Source: an uncultured Desulfovibrio sp. (GTDB lineage: Bacteria > Desulfobacterota > Desulfovibrionia > Desulfovibrionales > Desulfovibrionaceae). Taken from it: 14,879 bases of DNA. Shown here piece after piece: positions 8,320 to 14,879 of the stretch. The stretch spans positions 1 to 14,879 of the forward strand of contig CAMWVJ010000004.1 in the NCBI GenBank assembly GCA_947177645.1. Reading direction: 5' to 3'. Position 1 is the first letter of the stretch, and each line of letters starts with the position of its first letter. The position numbers and the translations under genes were made by a program. The notes beneath the pieces are model-generated. The model did no database searches. It saw only the letters and a program-made list of their open reading frames with translations, and was not told the DNA's origin.

Positions 8320-9243
8320 ATGGCGACGAACGCACGGGGATTGGGCCGGGGGCTGGACGCCCTGTTCGAGGGCTCTGCGCAACAACGCGCACCAGTAGAG
8401 CCGCCGCGCACCTTGCCCGTCTCCGCCCTTGTGGCCAATCCTGCGCAACCACGGCGCACCTTCACCGAGGAGGCGCTGGACGAGTTGGCGGACTCCATCC
8501 GCCAGCAGGGCATCATCCAGCCCTTGCTGGTCCGCCCCCTGGAAGACGGGGAGCGCTTCCAGATCGTGGCCGGCGAGCGCCGCTGGAGGGCAGCCGAAAA
8601 AGCGGGCCTTGCCGAGGTGCCGGTCTATGTACGCGCCATGGACGAACAGGAGGCCATGGCCGCCGCGCTCATCGAGAATCTGCAGCGCGAAGACCTGAAC
8701 CCCGTTGAGGAGGCCGAAGCGCTCAACGCCCTGCGCACAACTCTGGACATCACCCAGGAGGAACTTGCGGCGCGGCTTGGCCGCAGCCGGCCGGCAATAG
8801 CCAATGCCCTGCGCCTCCTCCAGCTCGGGGAGGCCGCGCTTGCCGATTTGCGGGAGGGACGCATCTCGGCCGGGCACGGACGCTGCCTCCTGGGCGTGGG
8901 CGAGGGCGAGGCGGCTGAAGCCCTGCGACAGCGCATCGTCCTCACGGGCATGACCGTGCGCGAGGCCGAAGAGGCGGTCGCCCACCTGCGGGATACGGGC
9001 GCCTATCCCTGGGAAGCGGAAGCTGGCGAACCGGCCGGGCACGAACGCAAGGCCGCAGCCACGCGTAAGCCCCTTGCGCAACCACTCGAAGAGCTGCGCG
9101 AGCGCCTTTCCAGTGCCCTTGACCGGCAGGTGCGCATCAACGGCACGCAGAAAAAGGGGCGCATCACCCTCGCCTATACGAGCCCGGAGGATCTGGCGGC
9201 CCTGCTCGCGCGCCTGGGCCTGGACAGCCAGCAAGCCGACTAA
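8320..9243 (+). CDS. parB: Chromosome-partitioning protein ParB (Spo0J), parS-binding CTPase
   Basis: A 307-aa ParB. The ParA-interacting N-terminal motif GLGRGLDALF is at 7-16. The ParB/Srx CTPase domain follows, with LRP-like VSALVANPAQPRRTF (35-49), GIIQPLLVRPL (64-74), the CTP-binding box GERRWRA (85-91) and ENLQREDLNP (119-128). A DNA-binding HTH lies at about 144-168 (QEELAARLGRSRPAIANALRLL), and a C-terminal dimerisation segment covers about 253-305. The family binds parS, closes as a CTP clamp and spreads along DNA to form the partition complex. ATG 8320 is preferred over ATG 8314 because AGAGGGG (8306-8312) is correctly spaced only for the former. The parS-like sites at 6681 and 6755 are the obvious local targets. 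The 260-bp gap 8060-8319 holds no gene I can support. Confidence 0.96.
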   Translation: MATNARGLGRGLDALFEGSAQQRAPVEPPRTLPVSALVANPAQPRRTFTEEALDELADSIRQQGIIQPLLVRPLEDGERFQIVAGERRWRAAEKAGLAEVPVYVRAMDEQEAMAAALIENLQREDLNPVEEAEALNALRTTLDITQEELAARLGRSRPAIANALRLLQLGEAALADLREGRISAGHGRCLLGVGEGEAAEALRQRIVLTGMTVREAEEAVAHLRDTGAYPWEAEAGEPAGHERKAAATRKPLAQPLEELRERLSSALDRQVRINGTQKKGRITLAYTSPEDLAALLARLGLDSQQAD

Positions 9244-9251
9244 AGGATTTG

Positions 9252-9298
9252 CGGCGCTGAACCTTTCGTCAACTGCGCAACAGGGCGCTTCAGCGCCG
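9252..9298. repeat. 10-bp inverted repeat between convergent parB and rsmB
   Basis: CGGCGCTGAA (9252-9261) and TTCAGCGCCG (9289-9298) are perfect reverse complements with a 27-nt loop. The right arm covers the rsmB stop codon. There is no T-run on either strand, so it is at best a factor-assisted terminator or RNA 3'-end structure for the two converging transcripts. Confidence 0.35.
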
Positions 9299-10669
9299 GC
9301 GCAAGAGTGCGCCGTACATGCCCTCCAGCCAGGGGTGATTCATGGGCGTGGTCCACGAGCGCACGAGTTCCAGCCCGCGCTCCTGTTCAAGCAGAGCGGC
9401 GACTACCCCCTCGTTTTCCTGCGGGTTGAGCGTACATGTGAGGTAGGCAAGCTCGCGCCCGTGCTCAAGGCGAGCAGCGAGCGCAGTCAGGATGCGGACT
9501 TGCGTGTTCGGATAGGCCCGCAATACTTCCCGACTGCGCCGTCCAGGAAAACGGATGTCCGGCCGACGGGCCAGCACGCCCAAGCCGCTGCACGGGGCAT
9601 CGACCAGGATGTGCCCCTCCCAGCCCCTCAAGGGGGGCATCGCCGCATCCGCAAGTGCGGGCAGCAATGGCGCGGCCCCAGCCGACTCACGAAGCGCCGC
9701 AAGGCGCGAAAGCCGCGCCAACGAAGTGTCCGTGGCGAGCCGTACCGGCACGCTGGCCTCGAGCAATGCGAGTGACTTGCCGCCAACGCCTGCGCAGGCG
9801 TCCCACACAGCTTCCCGCCAGGCATCGAGCTCCAGTTCGGCAAGCACGGCTTGCGAACCGGCGGATTGAAAGGCCAGAAGGCCAGTCCCCCGCAACTGCG
9901 CAAGGGTTTGGCCAAGGACTTCTTCCGGGAGCCTGCCGGGAGCAAAGGCCATGCCCCATGCGCCGAGAGACGTGCGTTCAGCCTCGGGCACGGCAGCGGC
10001 AAGCGCATCACGAAGCGCCGGCGCCTGCGGATGGCGCGCATTGATGCGGATGCCTGTCCACGGCCGCTGAAAACTGCGCCGCATGAGCGCAAGCGCCACT
10101 TCCTCGCCGTAGGCATCCCGCCAGAGATCCGCAATGCTTTCGGGTAGGCTCCAGAAACGGCAGGCTGCGCGCCATTGCCGAACTGCGGGTTCATCTCTGG
10201 CGTCTTCATACCACGCCAGCTCCAGCGGAGCCTGGCCCAGGCGTTGCAGCGAGCGCAAAACGCCGTTGGCCACGCGCGCGAGCCGCACGCCATAGCGGCG
10301 CTCAGCCTGCTTCACGGCCTCGGAAATGGCCGCATGCGCAGGGATGCCGCCCTGAAAGAGCAGGCTGTGGATGGCAATGGCAAGAATGTGGAACATCGGC
10401 CGGGGAAGGCCGTCTAGCTTGCGCAGGAGCCGCGCGAGAATGGCCTCTGTACGGATGCGCTCGCGCGCGCAGCCATAGACAAGCTCTGAGGCGAGGCGCC
10501 GCTCGCGCGGCGGCGCAGGGTTTGCGCCGAGTACACTGTCCACGGCTGTCTGAACGGGCGTGCACCCATCCATGAGCGCAAGCGTCCGCAACGCCAGGTC
10601 GCGGGCATTGGGGGCGGCCGCGTCTGCGTCGTGCCCGGCGTTGCGGCGCGCGCGCACTTTCCCGCTCAT
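9290..10669 (-). CDS. rsmB: 16S rRNA cytosine-C5 methyltransferase RsmB (Sun/Fmu)
   Basis: A 459-aa enzyme predicted to make m5C967 in 16S rRNA using SAM. The N-terminal NusB-like RNA-binding domain spans about 22-150 (ARDLALRTL at 22-30, ERRLASELVYGCAR at 56-69, AISEAVKQAERR at 114-125). The methyltransferase domain follows: motif I DACAGVGGKS (290-299, versus the usual DACAAPGGKT), motif IV DAPCSGLG (357-364) with Cys360, and motif VI LTCTLNPQENE (410-420) with Cys412, the expected nucleophile. The long open frame upstream to 10984 is antisense-type noise; ATG 10669 overlaps the stop of the DUF116 gene as ATGA, so translation is probably coupled. It is the last gene of the aspS operon. The divergent motif I could mean altered SAM contacts but may be normal for this lineage. 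Confidence 0.93.
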   Translation of the reverse strand: MSGKVRARRNAGHDADAAAPNARDLALRTLALMDGCTPVQTAVDSVLGANPAPPRERRLASELVYGCARERIRTEAILARLLRKLDGLPRPMFHILAIAIHSLLFQGGIPAHAAISEAVKQAERRYGVRLARVANGVLRSLQRLGQAPLELAWYEDARDEPAVRQWRAACRFWSLPESIADLWRDAYGEEVALALMRRSFQRPWTGIRINARHPQAPALRDALAAAVPEAERTSLGAWGMAFAPGRLPEEVLGQTLAQLRGTGLLAFQSAGSQAVLAELELDAWREAVWDACAGVGGKSLALLEASVPVRLATDTSLARLSRLAALRESAGAAPLLPALADAAMPPLRGWEGHILVDAPCSGLGVLARRPDIRFPGRRSREVLRAYPNTQVRILTALAARLEHGRELAYLTCTLNPQENEGVVAALLEQERGLELVRSWTTPMNHPWLEGMYGALLRRR

Positions 10670-11493
10670 GCTTGCCCTGCGTTTGCGGATGCCCCGGGCG
10701 CAGCCAAAAGAAAGCGCAAAAGCGCATCTTCCACCGCGGCAAGGGGCACGAGCGTATCCCGGCAGGGGCCGTGCGGCCGATCGTTGAGCACGCCGAAGAC
10801 CGGCAGCGGATAGCTGTCCTGGATGCCGGAAACCAGGTCGCGCTCGCAGGCCACCGCAATGATGCACCGCGGGCGGCACTCCACCACGATGCGGCGCGCA
10901 ATGGTGCCCCCGGTGGCGAGCGCAAAACGGAAGCCGAGCCTGTCGCGCAGGTCGAGCAGGGGACCAATCTGGCAGGCGCCGCAACGCTGGCAGTTGTCAG
11001 GTTGCGGCGAGATACGGTGCTTGCAGCGACTGTTCTGCACGCAATGCGGCAGGAGCAGCAGCAGGTCGCGCGGGGCCACGCGGATGCCCTCGGCAAGGAC
11101 AAGTTCATTGTTGACCTTGACGAAGGAGCGGCGCACCGCCGTGCGCCCGATACCGCACAAGCGCCCCAGGCTTTCCATGAAGGGCAGGAAGAGCCTGAGC
11201 AGCACATGGCGCACCCATGAGATGCCGGGAAGGCGCCTGCCTGTATAAATATGAAAGATGAGGCTGGCGCAGAGCCATGCCAGGAGTATGATGCCCGCAA
11301 GCCCCAAGCCCACGCTCAGGAGCGGCAGCCAGGAGGCGGTCACGCCGGGCAGCAGCCACGGCAGCACGAGAAAGGCGAAAAGCGCAAGACAGACCGCAAC
11401 GCAGCTCGCCACCATGAGGCCGATGAAGATGCGCTTGCGGCCACCGCCATATTGCGACGGCGGCAGCGAATGTTGCGACTTGGCCGGCCACAT
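10666..11493 (-). CDS. DUF116 family cysteine-rich membrane protein
   Basis: A 275-aa protein of unknown function recognised as DUF116. Two hydrophobic segments (about 22-48 and 52-81) anchor it in the inner membrane. The remaining region (about 95-275) is probably cytoplasmic and contains a cysteine cluster, Cys151, 157, 168, 171 and 174 (HCVQNSRC then NCQRCGAC), followed by Cys206, 210, 216 and 244. CxxCxxC plus further Cys would suit an iron-sulfur cluster or zinc site; this is inference. The ATG at 11493 lies 2 nt after the fmt stop (TGACCATG), with GGAGG further upstream, and is chosen over the GTG at 11520, which would overlap fmt. Its own stop overlaps the rsmB start. DUF116 beside fmt and rsmB suggests a job linked to translation or formyl/methyl metabolism, but nothing in the sequence proves it. 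Confidence 0.85.
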   Translation of the reverse strand: MWPAKSQHSLPPSQYGGGRKRIFIGLMVASCVAVCLALFAFLVLPWLLPGVTASWLPLLSVGLGLAGIILLAWLCASLIFHIYTGRRLPGISWVRHVLLRLFLPFMESLGRLCGIGRTAVRRSFVKVNNELVLAEGIRVAPRDLLLLLPHCVQNSRCKHRISPQPDNCQRCGACQIGPLLDLRDRLGFRFALATGGTIARRIVVECRPRCIIAVACERDLVSGIQDSYPLPVFGVLNDRPHGPCRDTLVPLAAVEDALLRFLLAAPGASANAGQA

Positions 11494-11495
11494 GG

Positions 11496-12506
11496 TCAGG
11501 CCGCGCCCTCCGGCCGGCACTGCTCCTCGGGCAGGAGCGCGCGCTGCGGCCCATAACCGTTGGCGAAGTCAAGGCCCGACATATCCTTGCGCCCGCTGGG
11601 GCGCACGGTGTCGAGGATATACACGCCCTCGCCGCAAACGATGCCCAGCCCCTCAGGGTGGGAGACAATCTCGCCCGGTGCAAGCCCGCAAGCTGCCGGG
11701 CACTCCGAGGAAGCCACGTGCCCGCGCAAGATGCGCACCTCCAGCGGCTCCGGGGCGCCCTTGCACAAAAGCCGCGTCCGCGCCCCTGGGGCCGGCGTGA
11801 CGCCGCGAACCTGCGCGTCCACCTGCGCTGCCGTGAGCGACCAGTCGATGCGGCCGTGCTCCTTCAGGAGTTTGGCCGCATGCGTGGCCTTTGCATGATC
11901 CTGCGGTGTTGCGGTCACGGTGCCGGCAAGGATGCCAGGCAGCGTCTCCACCAAAAGTTCCGCGCCGGCCCTGGCCAGCGCCTCGGTGAGCTCGCCCGCG
12001 TGGCAACAGCCTATGGGTACGGTGCGGGTGGCATAGACCGGGCCGGTGTCCAGGCTCGGCTCCATATGCATGATGGAAACGCCGGTCACGGCGTCCGGGG
12101 AGCAATTTTCCATGATGCAGCGCTGGATGGGCGCGGCGCCGCGATAGAGCGGCAAAAGCGAGGCATGCACGTTGAGCGGCGCCACGCGCGCGGCATCGAG
12201 CACCGCCTTGGGGAGGAGCAGGCCGTACGCCGCGGCCACGATGATGTCGGGCCTGAGTTCCGCAAGCGCGCGGCGCTCATCCTCGTTCTTGAAGTTTACA
12301 GGCTGGCGCACCTCAAGGCCCAGACTTTGCGCAAGCGTCTTCACCGGTGAGGGCACGAGCTTCATGCCGCGTCCGCGCGGCCTGTCCGGCTGCGTATAGA
12401 CCGCAACCACGCGGCCGCCTAGCCACTGCGCCAGCTTTTCCAGCACCTCGGCGGCAAAGCCCGGGGTGCCCATGAAGACTATCCGGCAGTCTTGCGCTTG
12501 AGCCAT
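11496..12506 (-). CDS. fmt: Methionyl-tRNA formyltransferase
   Basis: A 336-aa enzyme that formylates Met-tRNAfMet with 10-formyltetrahydrofolate for translation initiation. The N-terminal formyltransferase domain (1-205) begins RIVFMGTPGFAAEVL (8-22) and has the basic loop PDRPRGRGMKL (40-50) and the catalytic core LNVHASLLPLYRGAAPI (111-127) with Asn112 and His114, plus Asp153 in LDTGPVY (152-158). The C-terminal OB-like tRNA-binding domain (about 220-330) includes IDWSLTAAQVDAQVRGVTP. The length is about 20 residues above the E. coli enzyme, mainly in the C-terminal part. The ATG at 12506 lies inside the end of def, a 28-bp overlap in a different frame, which makes coupling likely. The DUF116 gene follows 2 nt after the stop. 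Confidence 0.97.
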   Translation of the reverse strand: MAQAQDCRIVFMGTPGFAAEVLEKLAQWLGGRVVAVYTQPDRPRGRGMKLVPSPVKTLAQSLGLEVRQPVNFKNEDERRALAELRPDIIVAAAYGLLLPKAVLDAARVAPLNVHASLLPLYRGAAPIQRCIMENCSPDAVTGVSIMHMEPSLDTGPVYATRTVPIGCCHAGELTEALARAGAELLVETLPGILAGTVTATPQDHAKATHAAKLLKEHGRIDWSLTAAQVDAQVRGVTPAPGARTRLLCKGAPEPLEVRILRGHVASSECPAACGLAPGEIVSHPEGLGIVCGEGVYILDTVRPSGRKDMSGLDFANGYGPQRALLPEEQCRPEGAA

Positions 12507-12997
12507 TTCTTGACCTTGCTGTCATAAAGGGTGCGCCGCAATCGGCTCACGCGGTCAATAAAGAGCGTACCGTTGAGGTGGTCCACCTCATGCTGGAGCA
12601 CAACAGCGGGGAAGCCCTCCAGCTCCTCGTCAATGGGCGTGCCGTCAAGGGCGATGGCCTTGAGGCGCACCTTGCTCCAGCGGGGCACGTCGGCACGGTA
12701 GCTCAAGGGCACTGAAAGGCAGCCTTCCTGTTCGCTCGTAATGACCTCGCCCATGGGCTCGAGCTCGGGATTGATGAGCACGCGCGGGGCGCGCTCGCCC
12801 TCCTGCACGCCCGGGTCCATGACGAGCATACGCAACGTGCGCCCCACCTGCGGCGCGGCAAGACCCACGCCGGGCGCGGCATACATGGTCTCGGTCATGT
12901 CCGCGGCGAGCTGGCGGATCTCGTCGGTGATCTCCGCCACCGGCGCGCACTTCTCCTTGAGGCGCGGGTCGGGATAGGTGACGATATCGAGCAGCAT
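12479..12997 (-). CDS. def: Peptide deformylase
   Basis: A 172-aa metal-dependent hydrolase that removes the N-formyl group from new proteins. All three family motifs are intact: GVGLAAPQVG (43-52), EGCLSVP (91-97) with metal ligand Cys93, and QHEVDHLNG (135-143) with ligands His136 and His140 and catalytic Glu137. The length fits the type I enzymes of Gram-negative bacteria. The ATG at 12997 is 6 nt beyond the aspS stop, and GGAGG in the end of aspS serves as the ribosome binding site. It overlaps fmt by 28 bp, so enzymes that add and remove the formyl group are translated from adjacent, coupled frames. Confidence 0.97.
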   Translation of the reverse strand: MLLDIVTYPDPRLKEKCAPVAEITDEIRQLAADMTETMYAAPGVGLAAPQVGRTLRMLVMDPGVQEGERAPRVLINPELEPMGEVITSEQEGCLSVPLSYRADVPRWSKVRLKAIALDGTPIDEELEGFPAVVLQHEVDHLNGTLFIDRVSRLRRTLYDSKVKKWLKRKTAG

Positions 12998-13003
12998 GGC
13001 GGC

Positions 13004-14878
13004 TCAAGCCTCCGCGCGCGGGGCACTTTCCGCAGCGGTTTCCGCCTTCTGCTCCTGCTTGGCGGCCTCGCGCAGGCGCAGGCCCAGCTCGCGCAATTGC
13101 GCGGCCGACACGGGCGAGGGCGCCTGGGTGAGGAGGCAGGTGGCCTTTTGCGTCTTGGGGAAGGCAATGACATCGCGGATGCTCCCCGCGCCCGAAAGCA
13201 GCATGACCAGCCTGTCCAGCCCGAACGCAAGACCGCCATGCGGCGGCGCGCCCTGCTCCAGCGCCTGCAGGAGGAAGCCGAACTGCGCCTCGGCCGCTTC
13301 CGGCGTGAAGCCCAGGGCCTTGAACATGGCGCGTTGCGCTTCGGCGCGGTGGATGCGGATGGAGCCGCCGCCCACCTCGTTGCCGTTGAGCACGAGGTCA
13401 TAGGCCCGGGCGCGCGTGGCCCCGGGATCGGTACTCATAAGCGCTTCGTGCCCCTCGGCCGGCGAGGTGAAGGGATGGTGGCAGGCCACATAGCGCTTTT
13501 CTTCCTCGTCATATTCAAAGAGCGGGAATTCCGTCACCCAGAGGAAGTTGAAGCTGTCTTCGGGGATGAGCCCCAGCTGCTGGCCGAGGCGGACGCGCAA
13601 ATTGCCCAGGGCCGCGTTGACCATGGCCGGCTCGCCGGCCTGGAAGAACACGATGTCGCCCACTTCGAGGCCGAGCTCGCGGGCGATGGCCTCGCGCTCC
13701 TTTTCCGACAAAAACTTGGCGATGGGCGATTGCCACTCGTTTTCGCGGATCTTGATCCACGCGAGACCCTGCGCGCCATAGATGCGCACGAAATCGGTGA
13801 GTTCGTCGATCTCCTTGCGGCTGAGGCTTTCGCCGCCGGGCACGCGCATGGCCTTGACAAGCTTCGCCTGGCTGAAGAGCTTGAAGCCCGAGCCGCGCAC
13901 ATGCTCGGTGATGTCGTGGAGTTCCAGCCCGAAGCGCGTGTCTGGCTTGTCCACGCCGTAACGGGCCATGGCCTCCTCCCAGGTCATGCGCGGGAAGGGC
14001 GGGGCAAGCTCGCGCCCGAGCGCGGCCTTGAACACGGCCTTCATGAGGCCTTCGGCCACGCTCATGACAGCTTCTTCGTCCGCAAAGCTCATTTCAAGGT
14101 CGACCTGGGTGAATTCCGGCTGGCGGTCGGCGCGCAGGTCCTCGTCGCGGAAGCAACGCACGATCTGGAAATAGCGGTCAAAGCCGGCCACCATGAGCAG
14201 TTGCTTGAAGAGCTGCGGTGACTGCGGCAGGGCATAAAATTCGCCGGGATTGAGCCGGCTCGGCACCAAAAAGTCGCGCGCGCCCTCGGGCGTGGACTTG
14301 GTGAGCACCGGCGTTTCCACCTCCACAAAGCCCTCCCCGTCGAGATAGCGCCGCATGGCCTGCGCGACCTTGTGGCGCAAGCGCAATGCTGACTGCATGC
14401 GCGGCCGGCGCAGATCCAGGGCGCGGTTGGCAAGGCGCAGGTTCTCGCCGGCGTCAGCGCGGTCCTCAATGGGGAAGGGCGGGGTCTTGGAAGTGTTGAG
14501 CAGCTTCCAGTCGTTGACCACCACCTCGATCTCCCCGGTGGGCATATTGGGGTTCACCATGCCCTCGGGGCGGTGGCGCACCTTGCCCTTGACCGCAATG
14601 ACGTACTCGCTGCGCAGGATATGGGCGTTTTCGTGGGCCTTGGGCGCGATGTCCGGGCTGAAGACCACCTGCGTGAGGCCCTCGCGGTCGCGCAGGTCGA
14701 CGAAGATGAGGCCACCGTGGTCGCGGCGGTACTGCACCCAGCCCATGAGGCAGACCTCGACGCCGATGTCGGCCGCCGTGAGGCTGCCGCAATCGTGGCT
14801 GCGCTTCCAGCCGCCAAGGCCGGTGATGAATTTGCCGTGCTCCTGCTGGAGGTCCTGCGATTCCTGGGTCTTGTCCAT
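13004..14878 (-). CDS. aspS: Aspartyl-tRNA synthetase (bacterial type, probably non-discriminating)
   Basis: A 624-aa class IIb synthetase. The N-terminal OB-fold anticodon-binding domain covers about 25-130 (GWVQYRRDHGGLIFVDLRDREG starting at 46). The catalytic domain has motif 1 around YLDGEGFVEVETPVL (178-192), motif 2 FRDEDLRADRQPEFTQ (243-258) and motif 3 GGLAFGLDR (548-556). The bacterial GAD insertion lies between about 300 and 440. His54 (in RRDHGG) and Gly106 (in RPEGM) occupy the places that in Pseudomonas-type enzymes go with aminoacylation of both tRNA-Asp and tRNA-Asn; the discriminating E. coli enzyme has other residues there. About 25 extra N-terminal residues and an Ala/Glu tail (605-624) look like lineage padding. 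The ATG at 14878 is one base from the window edge, so its promoter and ribosome binding site are not visible and a longer N-terminus cannot be ruled out. First visible gene of the five-gene operon. Confidence 0.95.
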   Translation of the reverse strand: MDKTQESQDLQQEHGKFITGLGGWKRSHDCGSLTAADIGVEVCLMGWVQYRRDHGGLIFVDLRDREGLTQVVFSPDIAPKAHENAHILRSEYVIAVKGKVRHRPEGMVNPNMPTGEIEVVVNDWKLLNTSKTPPFPIEDRADAGENLRLANRALDLRRPRMQSALRLRHKVAQAMRRYLDGEGFVEVETPVLTKSTPEGARDFLVPSRLNPGEFYALPQSPQLFKQLLMVAGFDRYFQIVRCFRDEDLRADRQPEFTQVDLEMSFADEEAVMSVAEGLMKAVFKAALGRELAPPFPRMTWEEAMARYGVDKPDTRFGLELHDITEHVRGSGFKLFSQAKLVKAMRVPGGESLSRKEIDELTDFVRIYGAQGLAWIKIRENEWQSPIAKFLSEKEREAIARELGLEVGDIVFFQAGEPAMVNAALGNLRVRLGQQLGLIPEDSFNFLWVTEFPLFEYDEEEKRYVACHHPFTSPAEGHEALMSTDPGATRARAYDLVLNGNEVGGGSIRIHRAEAQRAMFKALGFTPEAAEAQFGFLLQALEQGAPPHGGLAFGLDRLVMLLSGAGSIRDVIAFPKTQKATCLLTQAPSPVSAAQLRELGLRLREAAKQEQKAETAAESAPRAEA

Positions 14879-14879
14879 G

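Noticed and set aside
10302..11300. A 332-codon minus-strand frame overlapping rsmB and DUF116.
   Set aside because: Out-of-frame reading of two confidently identified genes; Arg/Ser/Ala-rich with no motif.
13097..14221. A 374-codon open frame antisense to aspS.
   Set aside because: Compositional shadow of aspS (Ala/Glu/His/Leu-rich, no domains).

Overview
The window looks like a stretch of chromosome from a Desulfovibrionaceae sulfate reducer (Desulfovibrio or a close relative). The reasons are the GC-rich coding, a SahR-type ArsR/methyltransferase-fold regulator directly upstream of ahcY, a DciA (DUF721) gene, and an aspS-def-fmt-DUF116-rsmB operon. The genus is an inference from gene content. 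No tRNA, rRNA, insertion sequence, phage gene or CRISPR array was seen.

Layout: (1) 36-3200. A DciA-like gene (minus) diverges from sahR-ahcY (plus). The divergent gap holds a sigma70-like promoter whose -10 is covered by a palindrome, a plausible SahR operator. ahcY ends at a strong intrinsic terminator. (2) 3200-4745. A small orphan gene (minus) that may be an OB-fold protein, then an NlpC/P60 lipoprotein gene (plus) behind a near-perfect FliA (sigma28) promoter, closed by a terminator. (3) 4831-6452. A MerR-type HTH plus coiled-coil protein (plus) and a Com1-like DsbA thiol oxidoreductase (minus) converge on a bidirectional terminator. (4) 6453-9243. The chromosome-partition region: a sigma70-like promoter, two parS-like palindromes, parA, an antisense zinc-ribbon gene whose 3' end overlaps parA, then parB. 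(5) 9290-14878. A tightly packed minus-strand operon, aspS, def, fmt, DUF116, rsmB, with junctions of +6, -28, +2 and -3 bp, indicating translational coupling.

How the genes work together: ahcY removes S-adenosylhomocysteine and SahR probably reads that metabolite. ParA, ParB and the two parS sites form a chromosome segregation module. The last operon joins tRNA charging, fMet-tRNA formation, removal of the formyl group and 16S rRNA methylation, with an uncharacterised cysteine-rich membrane protein in the middle. Most of the window is core genome. The less expected signals are the sigma28 promoter on an orphan cell-wall hydrolase, the zinc-ribbon/antitoxin-like gene splitting parAB, the MerR-coiled-coil protein near parAB, and AspRS residues that suggest a non-discriminating enzyme.
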